A stretch of 64,000 bases of DNA from an uncultured Collinsella sp. (GTDB taxonomy: Bacteria; Actinomycetota; Coriobacteriia; Coriobacteriales; Coriobacteriaceae), in NCBI GenBank assembly GCA_900545745.1, contig URAD01000006.1:15390-79389 (forward strand), given 5' to 3'. Shown piece after piece: positions 33,199 to 41,244 of this stretch; the first letter of the stretch is position 1; each line of letters begins with the position of its first letter. The notes beneath the pieces were generated by a model. That model made no database searches, was not told the origin of the DNA, and was given only the letters and a program-made list of their open reading frames with translations. The translations under genes and the position numbers were made by a program.

Positions 33199-34284
33199 AT
33201 GAGCGACGCGAACGAGCTCATCTCATTTATCGCGTCGATGTCGGGGGAGGGCAACCTTCGCGTCGAGGAGAACCTTGGCGAGGGGTATGTCCGCCTCCGC
33301 GTTTCGGAGGCCGAGCGGCGCCAGGCTAAGCACGACATTCAGCATGTCGAGGACATCGTCATCGAAATGCTCCGTAATGCTCGCGATGCCGGCGCCGACA
33401 AGGTCTATCTCGCCACGACCAAGGAAGATGGCGTCCGCACGCTTGTCTTTCTGGATAACGGTTCGGGCGTTCCGCAGGATATGCAAGAGCGAATCTTCGA
33501 TGCCCGCGTTACCTCCAAGCTCGAGAGCATGAAAATGGATCGTTGGGGTGTTCACGGTCGTGGCATGGCATTGTTTTCGATCAAGCAGAACACCGACGAG
33601 GCCCGCGTGGTCACGTCCGGTGTCGATCTTGGTTCAGCCTTTAAGGTGAGCGTCGCGGTAGACCGCCTCAGTGAGCGCGCCGATCAGTCCAGCTGGCCTC
33701 AGGCCGTCAAGGATGAGGACGGTCATTATGTCTGTGCTCGCGGTCCGCATAATATTATTCGCGCTGCTTGTGAGTTTGCGCTCGAGGAGTTGCGTGGTTG
33801 CGATGTCTATCTTGGTTCTCCGTCTGAGATTGCCGCGACACTTTATGCTCAGTCGTCAAGTCGGCTCGATACGTCTCGTCTCCTGTTCATTGACGACGAG
33901 AGCGAGCTTCCGGTTGTCGATCGTTTAAGCCTTGCCTCCGATGCCGAGGACTTTATCCGTATCTGTTCGGGTTTGGGTCTTGAGATGTCCGAGCGCACGG
34001 CTCATCGAATTTTGGCAGGGCAGATTAAGCCCGTTCGCGGTGTGACTGCGCGTCTGCTGCGCGAGCGTGACTCATCCTCGCATGCGCCGGCTCCTGTCGA
34101 TCTCGCGAAGGATCGTCGTGGGCTGCGTATTGCCAAGGATGACATGGCACAGTTTTCGCGTGCTGTGGAGCGCGACTTTAATGACCTTGCCGCCCGGTAC
34201 TATCTCAATCTTTGCGGCGACCCAAAGATCCGTGTTTCGCGTGATCGAATCACCGTGACCTTCGATCTTGCCAAAGAGGAATAG
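33199..34284 (+). CDS. GHKL-fold ATPase domain protein of unknown function
   Basis: The N-terminal half has a GHKL (Hsp90/MutL/histidine kinase) nucleotide fold: N-box region IEMLRNARDAGAD (about 55-67), D-x-G-x-G motif DNGSGVP starting near 86, and glycine lid GVHGRGMALFSI near 117. There is no dimerization/histidine box, no membrane segment and no MutL C-terminal domain, so it is not a standard histidine kinase. The C-terminal half (about 180-361) is not recognised. It begins 1 bp after the rny stop and is followed by spoVS, which suggests a shared transcript and perhaps a developmental or envelope signalling role. Function unknown. Confidence 0.75.
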   Translation: MSDANELISFIASMSGEGNLRVEENLGEGYVRLRVSEAERRQAKHDIQHVEDIVIEMLRNARDAGADKVYLATTKEDGVRTLVFLDNGSGVPQDMQERIFDARVTSKLESMKMDRWGVHGRGMALFSIKQNTDEARVVTSGVDLGSAFKVSVAVDRLSERADQSSWPQAVKDEDGHYVCARGPHNIIRAACEFALEELRGCDVYLGSPSEIAATLYAQSSSRLDTSRLLFIDDESELPVVDRLSLASDAEDFIRICSGLGLEMSERTAHRILAGQIKPVRGVTARLLRERDSSSHAPAPVDLAKDRRGLRIAKDDMAQFSRAVERDFNDLAARYYLNLCGDPKIRVSRDRITVTFDLAKEE

Positions 34285-34290
34285 CGCCTT

Positions 34291-34312
34291 TACCGAGTCC
34301 ACTCGGTACGAT
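34291..34312 (+). promoter_or_regulatory. Hairpin and -10-like TACGAT before spoVS
   Basis: TACCGAGT-CC-ACTCGGTA forms a perfect 8-bp hairpin 7 bp after the ATPase stop; TACGAT (34307-34312) overlaps its right edge. It has no T tract, so it may be an RNA processing structure or an operator rather than a terminator. Confidence 0.4.
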
Positions 34313-34358
34313 AAAGTTATTGCAGTTAAAACGTACTTTTAAACGCAGGAGTTTCTTC

Positions 34359-34676
34359 ATGGATTGCCTGAAGGTATCAAGCAAATCATCGCCCGCTTCC
34401 GTTGCCGGCGCCATCGCCGGCATGGTCAAGGATGGTGTACCCGTCAACATCCAGTGTGTCGGTGCCGGTGCTGTCAACCAGGCCATTAAGGCCGTTGCTA
34501 TCGCGCGCGGTTTTTTGATTCCAACCGGTTTTGATATTTCCTGCGCGCCTGTGTTCTCCGACATCCTCATTAACGGGGAGTCGCGCACGGCCATCCGCCT
34601 TTCTATCTACGTTCACCAGATCAATCGAGCTGCTATGGATAACGTCGTCATGGATGATGTTAAGCCTGTGGCATAG
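34359..34676 (+). CDS. spoVS: Stage V sporulation protein S (SpoVS) family
   Basis: SpoVS is a small Alba-fold protein; in Bacillus it affects septum formation and spore coat assembly, and it also occurs in non-spore-formers. The 105-residue protein begins MDCLKVSSKSSPASVAGAIA, close to the family consensus, and keeps the VGAGAVNQAIKAVAIARG core. The ATG at 34359 follows CAGGAG; an in-frame start at 34320 lacks one. A nucleic-acid binding role is plausible from the fold. Placement after rny matches a recurrent rny-spoVS neighbourhood. Confidence 0.9.
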   Translation: MDCLKVSSKSSPASVAGAIAGMVKDGVPVNIQCVGAGAVNQAIKAVAIARGFLIPTGFDISCAPVFSDILINGESRTAIRLSIYVHQINRAAMDNVVMDDVKPVA

Positions 34677-34721
34677 CTTCTGCTTGCCTCGTTTCGCTCC
34701 CCATCGTTAGGACTTATGCAC

Positions 34722-36092
34722 ATGGACCAGCGTTCCGTACGCGATATTCTTGCCGGTAAAACCTACTTTATCCGCACCTTTGGCTGTCAGATGAATCAGC
34801 ACGACTCCGAGCGTGTGAGCGGTCTGCTTGATTCGTATGGCTGCCTCATGGCGCTCGATCCCGAGCATGCCGATATCGTTGTCTTCATGACATGCTGTGT
34901 GCGTGAGGCCGCCGATACTCGCCTGTACGGTCAGTGCAATTCCTGCAAAAGCCTGCCGCCTTCGCCTTCGGGCAAGCGTGTGGTTGCCGTGGGCGGCTGC
35001 ATCGCGCAGCGTGATGGAGAGGGCCTGCTCACCAACGTCGATAACGTCAATGTCATCTTTGGCACGCATTCCATCGCACATGTGGCCGAGCTCATTGCCG
35101 AGGCGTTCCTTGATGGTAAGCGTCATATCCGCACCAATGAGCATGAGGATACGGATGCCATGAGCATGCCGTGGCATCGCGAGACCCAGTATCACGCCTG
35201 GGTGCCCATCATGACAGGCTGCAATAATTTCTGCACCTATTGCATCGTGCCGTACGTGCGCGGTCGCGAAAAAAGTCGCCCCTTCGAGGAGATTGTCGAC
35301 GAGGTGACCGGTTTGGTGCGCCAGGGCGTGCGTGAGATTACGCTGCTGGGCCAAAACGTTAACTCATATGGTCGCGATCTGTTTGGCAAGCCGCGTTTTG
35401 CCGATCTGCTGCGTGCCGTGGGCGATACGGGTGTGGAGCGCATCTTCTTTACGTCTTCGCATCCCAAGGATCTGCTCCCCGAGACCATCGACGCTATGGC
35501 CGAGACGCCCGCCGTCATGCCGCAGCTTCACTTGGCCGTTCAGTCGGGCTCCACGCGCATCCTCAAAGAGATGAATCGCCGTTATACACGCGAGGACTAT
35601 CTGGGCCTGGTCGATCGCATTCGCAACCGCATGCCCGATATCGCGCTCTCGACCGACATTATCGTTGGCTTCCCGGGCGAGACTGAAGAAGACTTTGAGC
35701 AGACGCTCTCACTTGCCGAGACGGTCCGCTATGCTCAGGCCTATACCTTCATCTATTCCAAGCGCGCCGGTACCCCGGCCGCCGAGATTGACGATCCTAC
35801 GCCGCATGAGGTTATTCTCGAGCGTTTCAACCGCCTGGTTAAGGTTATCGAGACCACGGCGCACGAGTACAACCAGGGTGAGCTTCATACTGTGGTGCCG
35901 GCGCTCATTGAGGGAACGAGTAAAAAGAACGACGCGGTCCTGCTGGGCAAGAGTCCCAAGAATCAGACCGTGCATGCGCCTATCCCCGAGGGTTACAGCA
36001 TCGATCAGCTTGTTGGCAAGATCGTTGATGTTGACGTTGACGTTGCCAAGACCTGGTATTTGTCCGGCTCCGTTGTGGGCGAGCCGCGCTAA
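34722..36092 (+). CDS. miaB: tRNA-2-methylthio-N6-isopentenyladenosine(37) synthase MiaB
   Basis: MiaB methylthiolates i6A37 of tRNA, acting after MiaA, whose gene follows with a 1-bp overlap. The protein has the UPF0004 domain (FGCQMNQHDSERVSGLL; GGCIAQ), the radical SAM motif GCNNFCTYC (C167, C171, C174) and a TRAM domain at the end. ATG 34722 is taken because TAGGA lies 9 bp upstream; ATG 34716 (two residues longer) is equally in frame. Confidence 0.95.
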   Translation: MDQRSVRDILAGKTYFIRTFGCQMNQHDSERVSGLLDSYGCLMALDPEHADIVVFMTCCVREAADTRLYGQCNSCKSLPPSPSGKRVVAVGGCIAQRDGEGLLTNVDNVNVIFGTHSIAHVAELIAEAFLDGKRHIRTNEHEDTDAMSMPWHRETQYHAWVPIMTGCNNFCTYCIVPYVRGREKSRPFEEIVDEVTGLVRQGVREITLLGQNVNSYGRDLFGKPRFADLLRAVGDTGVERIFFTSSHPKDLLPETIDAMAETPAVMPQLHLAVQSGSTRILKEMNRRYTREDYLGLVDRIRNRMPDIALSTDIIVGFPGETEEDFEQTLSLAETVRYAQAYTFIYSKRAGTPAAEIDDPTPHEVILERFNRLVKVIETTAHEYNQGELHTVVPALIEGTSKKNDAVLLGKSPKNQTVHAPIPEGYSIDQLVGKIVDVDVDVAKTWYLSGSVVGEPR

Positions 36093-37030
36093 TGGTTTCT
36101 CCCGGGGCAGGTCTTTCCGTCGTTGCGATCGTCGGTCCGACGGCGGTTGGTAAGAGTGATGTTGCCGACCGTTTGGCGGCTCGTCTTTCGTCCGAAGTGC
36201 TGTCGTGCGATGCGATGCAAATCTATCGCGGCATGGACATCGGTACCGCAAAGATGGCGCCCGATGAGTGTACGGCGCCGCTGCGTCTCGTCGACATTGT
36301 AGAGCCGGGTGTGGCGTACTCTGCGGCGCTTTATCAGGCTGACGCTCGCGCGCATGTTGAGCGTTTGCTTGGCGAGGGCCGCCTACCGGTGTTTTGCGGG
36401 GGCACAGGCTTGTATCTCAAGGCCGCCCTGGATGAGATGGATTTTCCCTCGGGCGAGCTTGAGGGCGATCGTCGCGCGGGGTATCAGGAACTTGCCGAGC
36501 GTATTGGCGAGGAAGAACTGCATGCTCTACTTGCCGAGCGCGATCCAGAATCGGCTGCTGTTATTCATCCCCATAACGTGCGCCGTGTGATTCGTGCGCT
36601 CGAGATGCATGATGATGGTATCTCCTATGCAAAGCAAAAAAGTCAGTTTAGTGTTCCGCGCGAGCATTATCATGCCCTATGGTTTGGTCTGACGCGTAAT
36701 CGTGAGGTGCTCTACGAGCGCATTAACCTGCGTGTCGATCTGATGTTTGAACAGGGTCTTGTTGATGAGGTTCGCAGTCTTATGGACCAGGGGCTGGGAG
36801 ATGCCCTGACTTCGATGCAGGCAATTGGCTATAAAGAGATCATCGATGCTTTCAATGGCGTGACGAGCATGGATGAGGCTCGCGAACTCATTAAGATGCG
36901 TTCGCGTCGCTATGCCAAACGTCAGCTTTCGTGGTTTAAGCGCGATGACCGTATCGCGTGGTTTGATATGGATGAATGTACGATCGATGAGGTCGTTGCT
37001 GATATCCTGCATCGTATTGAGGCTGCCTAA
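36092..37030 (+). CDS. miaA: tRNA dimethylallyltransferase MiaA
   Basis: MiaA prenylates adenosine 37 of UNN-decoding tRNAs. The 312-residue protein shows the P-loop GPTAVGKS (15-22), CDAMQIYRGMDIGTAK, GGTGLYLKAALD and the RRYAKRQLSWFKRD motif. Its ATG overlaps the miaB stop (TAATG) and its own stop overlaps the hflX start in the same way, so miaB-miaA-hflX is a coupled operon. Confidence 0.95.
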   Translation: MVSPGAGLSVVAIVGPTAVGKSDVADRLAARLSSEVLSCDAMQIYRGMDIGTAKMAPDECTAPLRLVDIVEPGVAYSAALYQADARAHVERLLGEGRLPVFCGGTGLYLKAALDEMDFPSGELEGDRRAGYQELAERIGEEELHALLAERDPESAAVIHPHNVRRVIRALEMHDDGISYAKQKSQFSVPREHYHALWFGLTRNREVLYERINLRVDLMFEQGLVDEVRSLMDQGLGDALTSMQAIGYKEIIDAFNGVTSMDEARELIKMRSRRYAKRQLSWFKRDDRIAWFDMDECTIDEVVADILHRIEAA

Positions 37031-38319
37031 TGGCTCGTTTCCCCCTTGTTCCCACGGCACCCGAGCCCGAGCGTGCCATTTTGGTTGGTGTTGAGTGGCG
37101 CGACAATGCATGGCCACTCGATCGATCGCTCGATGAGCTGGAGCGCCTTGCCCACACGGCTGGTGCCCAGTGCGTGGCTCGCTTGTCTCAGCGTTTGGTA
37201 AAGCCGTATCCAAAATCGTTTATCGGTTCCGGTAAGGTAGAGGAGCTGTGCGGTCTGGTACATCGCATGGATGCCGATGTCGTTATTTTTGACGACGACC
37301 TGACGCCCTCGCAGCAATCCTATTTGGAGAAAGCCGTGGGCGAGACGGTAAAGATTATCGATCGTACGGCACTGATCTTGGATATCTTTGGCCTGCATGC
37401 TCAGACGCGTGAGGGACGCCTACAGGTACAGCTGGCGCAGCTTCAATATCTGTTGCCTCGTCTGCGCGGCATGTGGAGCCATCTCGCCAAGGAACAGACG
37501 CGCGGCGGCATCGGCTCACGCTTTGGTCAGGGCGAAAGTCAGCTCGAGGTCGACCGTCGCCTCATTCGTAATAAGATCGCTGCGCTTCGTCGTGAGATCA
37601 AGCAGGTTGAACAGCGTCGTGATGTTCAATCCAAGAGTCGTATTGAGTCACCGGCGTTTCGCGTCGCGTTAGCCGGTTATACCAATGCCGGTAAATCGAC
37701 GTTGCTCAATCGCCTGACAGGCTCTACGGTACTTTCGCAGGACAAGCTGTTTGCTACGCTCGACCCGACGACGCGTTCGTATCGCCTGCCCGGCGGTCGC
37801 GGAATGACGATTACCGATACCGTCGGCTTTATTCAAAAGCTGCCGCATGGTCTTGTCGATGCCTTTAAATCGACGCTGTCCGAGGTGTTGGGTGCCGATC
37901 TAATTCTCAAAGTCGTAGATGCGTCTGACGAGGACTATGAGCGACAGCTGGAGGCTGTCGACCGCGTTCTTGACGAGATCGGTGCCGGCGAGCGTTTGAC
38001 GCTTACGGTGTTCAATAAAATCGATCTTCTCGATAGCGTTGATCGATTGAGTTTCCGTCGTCGCTATCCCGAGGCCGTGCTGTTCTCGGCCCAGACGGGC
38101 GAGGGACTCGACGATCTCGTCGACCGTATTGCTCGTGAGGCTGCTGCCACCGATGTGTTGCTCTCTGCTGATATCCCGTATCGCGAGGGCGCCCTCATCA
38201 CGCTGGTGCATGAACAGGGAACCCTTTTGCACGAGGAATATCTTGAGGACGGCGTTCGTATTGTGGCGAAACTGCCGGTTCGTGTTGCACCGCGGCTCGA
38301 GCGTTATCGCACCGAGTAG
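37030..38319 (+). CDS. hflX: GTPase HflX
   Basis: HflX is a ribosome-splitting GTPase that rescues stalled ribosomes under stress. The 429-residue protein has the N-terminal HflX domain with coiled coil, the GSRFGQGESQLEVDRR linker, and a G domain with GYTNAGKST (216-224), DTVGFIQKLP and NKID. The miaA-hflX pairing is conserved in many bacteria. Its last 16 bp overlap tail-to-tail with the minus-strand acyltransferase gene. Confidence 0.95.
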   Translation: MARFPLVPTAPEPERAILVGVEWRDNAWPLDRSLDELERLAHTAGAQCVARLSQRLVKPYPKSFIGSGKVEELCGLVHRMDADVVIFDDDLTPSQQSYLEKAVGETVKIIDRTALILDIFGLHAQTREGRLQVQLAQLQYLLPRLRGMWSHLAKEQTRGGIGSRFGQGESQLEVDRRLIRNKIAALRREIKQVEQRRDVQSKSRIESPAFRVALAGYTNAGKSTLLNRLTGSTVLSQDKLFATLDPTTRSYRLPGGRGMTITDTVGFIQKLPHGLVDAFKSTLSEVLGADLILKVVDASDEDYERQLEAVDRVLDEIGAGERLTLTVFNKIDLLDSVDRLSFRRRYPEAVLFSAQTGEGLDDLVDRIAREAAATDVLLSADIPYREGALITLVHEQGTLLHEEYLEDGVRIVAKLPVRVAPRLERYRTE

Positions 38320-39008
38320 GCGAGCTCCAAAATGCCCAGTATAATGGGCTGATGCAGCAGATAAAAGGGTAGTGCATAACGTCCAAGGCTGGCGAGCGCC
38401 GGCAGGGAGTTGGCGTAGGCCCAGCTAGGGACGGTCTTATCGATTCCCTGCGCTATATGTGCGGCGAAGTATCCTGCAAGATACATAAAGATAAACGGGA
38501 TGATGGGGTAGTAATCACCTGAGACAAACCCAGGGCTCGGAAATCCCAGCCACGCCAGGTAGGGGACAGGGTAGATTGTTTTGGGGATGCTCCAGGTGAG
38601 GGCGAACATCACAAGGCATAGGGACATGCCCCATCTCGCTGATATCTTTTTAAGGACGGGATCGGTCAACGCCACGATGCCGGTACATGCGGCCATGCAG
38701 TAGATGATGCCAAAATTAACCGAATCATCGACTGAGACAAGTGTTGTTGCCAGCCAGACGACGAGTGCTGCTAAGGCGTATTTGGCGGCACGTTTGATAT
38801 TGTTGCGCGAAAGAGTGCACATCCAACCCGCGATAAACAAGAATACCCAGCTGATGCTGGCGCGCCAGATGTCTTGAAAGACAGTCTGGGTAAACCAGGG
38901 CATATCCCAACCGTACAGGTAGGCGAGATCGTAGCAAGCGTGAAAACCTGCCATTGAAATCATCGTAAACCCGCGGACGGTATCAAAGATGGTGATGCGT
39001 TTTTGCAT
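38304..39008 (-). CDS. DUF1624 (heparan-alpha-glucosaminide N-acetyltransferase-like) membrane protein
   Basis: The 234-residue hydrophobic protein starts with the DUF1624 signature DTVRGFTMISMAGFHACYDL and has about seven membrane segments. The family is related to the lysosomal transmembrane acetyltransferase and to other membrane acyltransferases; bacterial members presumably acylate a glycan or lipid, substrate unknown. Its ATG overlaps the lexA stop (TAATG), so it is coupled to lexA and should rise with the SOS response. The 3' end overlaps hflX by 16 bp with no terminator visible between the convergent genes. Confidence 0.82.
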   Translation of the reverse strand: MQKRITIFDTVRGFTMISMAGFHACYDLAYLYGWDMPWFTQTVFQDIWRASISWVFLFIAGWMCTLSRNNIKRAAKYALAALVVWLATTLVSVDDSVNFGIIYCMAACTGIVALTDPVLKKISARWGMSLCLVMFALTWSIPKTIYPVPYLAWLGFPSPGFVSGDYYPIIPFIFMYLAGYFAAHIAQGIDKTVPSWAYANSLPALASLGRYALPFYLLHQPIILGILELAYSVR

Positions 39009-39652
39009 TACGAGAACCGGCGCATCAAGCCGACGACTTTGCCCAAAATAACGGGATTTGTTGCATAGATAGGCTCCATGGTGTCATTCTCGGGCTGCAG
39101 GCGTACGCGTCCCTGCTCCTTGTAGAACGTCTTGACGGTCGCTGAACCATCAATCATGGCCACGACGATTTCGCCGTTCATGGCACTCTTTTGTTCACGG
39201 ACGATGATGTAATCGCCATTGAAGATGCCGACATTGATCATTGAGCTCCCATGCACCTCAAGGATAAAGGAACCCTGATCAGTGGCGATTTCGGTCGGGA
39301 TAGTAAAAGTGTCTTCGATATTCTGCTCGGCCAGAATGGGAATCCCAGCCGCGACGCGACCAACGAGCGGTAGCGAGACCGTTCCGCGAGGTGCGGTGGG
39401 CTCGTCAGATTTAGAAATTGAGACAGAGGAGCCGTCCTCGTTAAAGAGTTCCAGGGCGCGCGGTTTGGTGGCATCGCGCTTGAGCAGCCCGCGCGCCTCC
39501 AAGGCAGATAAGTGGGCGTGCACGGTGCTGGGGGAGGAAAGGCCCACGGCAGATGCCATCTCGCGCACACTGGGCGGATAACCCTTCTCCTGCTGATATT
39601 CCTTGATGAAGTCGTAAATTTGCTGCTGACGCTTGGTAATTTTGCGAGCCAT
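39008..39652 (-). CDS. lexA: LexA repressor
   Basis: LexA represses SOS genes and is inactivated by RecA-stimulated self-cleavage. The 214-residue protein has an N-terminal winged helix (MARKITKRQQQIYDFIKEYQ; PPSVREMASAVGLSSPSTV), the cleavage region GRVAAGIPILAEQ with its Ala-Gly pair, and the S24 peptidase domain with the catalytic serine in HGSSMINVGIF and a lysine in the VKTF segment. The common GDSM reads GSSM here. Start ATG 39652 has GAGAGG upstream; ATG 39673 lies in a LexA box and is unlikely. Three operator-like sites upstream indicate autoregulation. Confidence 0.96.
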   Translation of the reverse strand: MARKITKRQQQIYDFIKEYQQEKGYPPSVREMASAVGLSSPSTVHAHLSALEARGLLKRDATKPRALELFNEDGSSVSISKSDEPTAPRGTVSLPLVGRVAAGIPILAEQNIEDTFTIPTEIATDQGSFILEVHGSSMINVGIFNGDYIIVREQKSAMNGEIVVAMIDGSATVKTFYKEQGRVRLQPENDTMEPIYATNPVILGKVVGLMRRFS

Positions 39653-39675
39653 CAGGGCATCCTCTCTACCCATGT

Positions 39676-39689
39676 CAAACAAATGTTCG
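39676..39689 (-). promoter_or_regulatory. LexA box 1 (imperfect) before lexA
   Basis: Plus strand CAAACAAATGTTCG; core AAAC-AAAT-GTTC has one mismatch to GAAC-N4-GTTC. Confidence 0.7.
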
Positions 39690-39697
39690 AATTTTGC

Positions 39698-39725
39698 TTG
39701 ACAGGAACAACTGTTCGAAGATAAT
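39698..39725 (+). promoter_or_regulatory. Promoter of the LysM gene (TTGACA, 16 bp, GATAAT) overlapped by a LexA box
   Basis: -35 TTGACA (39698-39703) and -10 GATAAT (39720-39725). LexA box 2 fills the spacer, as in the recA promoter. Confidence 0.75.
39705..39716 (+). promoter_or_regulatory. LexA box 2 between lexA and the LysM gene
   Basis: GAACAACTGTTC is a perfect GAAC-N4-GTTC site. Confidence 0.9.
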
Positions 39726-39732
39726 AATAACC

Positions 39733-39744
39733 GAACATTCGTTC
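39733..39744 (+). promoter_or_regulatory. LexA box 3 between lexA and the LysM gene
   Basis: GAACATTCGTTC is a perfect GAAC-N4-GTTC site, 28 bp centre-to-centre from box 2. Confidence 0.9.
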
Positions 39745-39812
39745 TCGCGCTAGACATTTTTGTCCGCGCGGCTTGATAAAACTGTTCTCAGCAAAACACG
39801 CGAGAGGAGAAC

Positions 39813-40265
39813 ATGATGAACGCAACGAATATGGTCCAGGGAAACCTTGCCCTTAAACTCGAGACGCCTGCAGAACCCACTTTTACGGTTGTTCAGGGTG
39901 GCCGCTCCGGCTTTCAGCCTTTGACCGTAAAGCCTGCTCGCAATCAGCAGGCTGTAGTTGCGCCGGCCCGCGTTGCCCTGAAGGTTCCGACGATTGTCGC
40001 CGTTGCCGTTGCGCTTACGCTCTTCGTTGTCCTCGCTACGTCGGTCTTTAGCGCTCGTCACGCCGCGTATGCCGAGTCCGTTTCCAACGTTACCTACGAG
40101 ACTATTCGCGTTCAGCCTGGTGATTCTCTTTGGTCGCTTGCCGAGGAATATCCTATCGAAGGCCTTTCCACGCAAGAGACTTCCGACATGATCCGTAACG
40201 TCAATCATCTGGAGCATGGTTCGCTCGCCGCCGGTGCGCATCTTAAGGTTCCTGCTCGTTCGTAA
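39813..40265 (+). CDS. Membrane-anchored LysM protein, SOS cell-division inhibitor type (YneA/DivS/ChiZ-like)
   Basis: The 150-residue protein has a cytoplasmic N-terminus of about 60 residues, one membrane segment (about 63-83) and a C-terminal LysM domain (about 97-148, IRVQPGDSLWSLAEEYP). This size, topology and divergent placement from lexA with nrdR next door match YneA of Bacillus, DivS of Corynebacterium and ChiZ of mycobacteria, which delay septation during SOS. Sequence similarity among these is low, so the assignment leans on context and LexA boxes. GAGAGGAGA precedes ATG 39813; ATG 39816 is an alternative. Confidence 0.78.
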   Translation: MMNATNMVQGNLALKLETPAEPTFTVVQGGRSGFQPLTVKPARNQQAVVAPARVALKVPTIVAVAVALTLFVVLATSVFSARHAAYAESVSNVTYETIRVQPGDSLWSLAEEYPIEGLSTQETSDMIRNVNHLEHGSLAAGAHLKVPARS

Positions 40266-40278
40266 TCATTATCGCGCT

Positions 40279-40322
40279 GCGCATGGTACCCTTGTTATCG
40301 TTTAAGAGGAGGTACCATGCGC
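40279..40322 (+). promoter_or_regulatory. Inverted repeat enclosing the nrdR ribosome binding site and start codon
   Basis: GCGCATGGTACC (40279-40290) and GGTACCATGCGC (40311-40322) are perfect 12-bp complements. The right arm covers the nrdR ATG and the end of the Shine-Dalgarno AGAGGAGG, so a folded mRNA would hide the start. Confidence 0.65.
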
Positions 40323-40760
40323 TGTCCCAAATGTGGCAAGGCACATACCCGCGTCGTTGATTCCCGTATGCAGGAGTCAAATAACACCATTAAGCGCCGT
40401 CGCGAATGTTGTTCGTGTAACTATCGCTTTACAACGTTTGAGCGATGCGAAGACCCAATCGAGGTCATTAAGTCAGACGGAACCAAGCAGCGGTTCGATC
40501 GCAATAAGCTGCTCGTCGGCTTGATGCGCGCCACCATCAAGCGTGATATCGATACTAAGAAGCTCAATGAGATTATCGACGACATCGAGGTCGAGCTGCG
40601 CTCTCGCACGCTGACGGCCGTCACGTCCCATGAGTTGGGTGACATGGTGCTCAAGCGCTTGGCCAAGATCGACAAGGTGGCCTACATCCGCTTTGCCTCG
40701 GTCTACCGCGATTTCAAAGACGTCGATGAGTTTCTGCAAGAGCTCGACAAGCTAAGGTGA
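40317..40760 (+). CDS. nrdR: Transcriptional repressor NrdR
   Basis: NrdR is a zinc- and nucleotide-binding repressor of ribonucleotide reductase genes. The 147-residue protein has the zinc ribbon MRCPKCGKAHTRVVDSRMQE with cysteines C3, C6, C31/C32 and C34, followed by an ATP-cone (about 46-136, EVIKSDGTKQRFDRNKL). Placement after lexA and the LysM gene is typical of Actinobacteria. No ribonucleotide reductase gene or obvious NrdR-box pair is in this window. Confidence 0.95.
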   Translation: MRCPKCGKAHTRVVDSRMQESNNTIKRRRECCSCNYRFTTFERCEDPIEVIKSDGTKQRFDRNKLLVGLMRATIKRDIDTKKLNEIIDDIEVELRSRTLTAVTSHELGDMVLKRLAKIDKVAYIRFASVYRDFKDVDEFLQELDKLR

Positions 40761-40764
40761 TTCC

Positions 40765-41208
40765 ATGTCCAATATTACCGTCAACATAAAGCGTCTCGAC
40801 CCCACCGTCGAGCTTCCCAAATACGCCCATCCCACCGATGCCGGCTTGGATCTGCGCTCCAACGAGGACTGCGTCCTGAAGCCCCTCGAACGCCGTCTGG
40901 TCTCTACTGGGTTGGCCATCGCCCTGCCCGACGGCTACGCCGGCTTTGTCCAGCCCCGCAGCGGTCTCGCCATCAAACAGGGCCTGTCTATAGTTAACAC
41001 GCCGGGCCTCATCGACGCCCACTACCGAGGAGAACTCAAGGTTATCCTCATCAACCTGGATCCCTCCAACAACATCCAAATCAACAAAGGCGACCGCATA
41101 GCCCAACTCGTCATCCAAGAAGTCCCCACGGTTAACCTCATAGAAGTAGAAGAACTAGACGAAACCGACCGAGGCAACGGAGGCTTCGGTTCTTCTGGTG
41201 TGGCTTAG
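40765..41208 (+). CDS. dut: Deoxyuridine 5'-triphosphate nucleotidohydrolase (dUTPase)
   Basis: dUTPase hydrolyses dUTP to dUMP, keeping uracil out of DNA and feeding dTMP synthesis. The 147-residue trimeric-type enzyme shows motif 1 PTDAGLDLRS, motif 2 PRSGLA, motif 3 GLIDAHYRGEL, motif 4 and the C-terminal P-loop-like RGNGGFGSSG. It starts 4 bp after nrdR, a fitting nucleotide-pool pair. The 3' third uses codons that are rare in neighbouring genes (ATA, CTA, CGA, GGA), unlike its 5' part. Confidence 0.95.
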   Translation: MSNITVNIKRLDPTVELPKYAHPTDAGLDLRSNEDCVLKPLERRLVSTGLAIALPDGYAGFVQPRSGLAIKQGLSIVNTPGLIDAHYRGELKVILINLDPSNNIQINKGDRIAQLVIQEVPTVNLIEVEELDETDRGNGGFGSSGVA

Positions 41209-41244
41209 CCCATTTCTTCGTTGAAAATGGGCGTCGTAATGCCC

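Noticed and set aside
38304..38319. hflX and the acyltransferase gene overlapping as evidence of a wrong gene call
   Set aside because: Both protein ends are plausible and tail-to-tail overlaps of this size are common; both calls retained.
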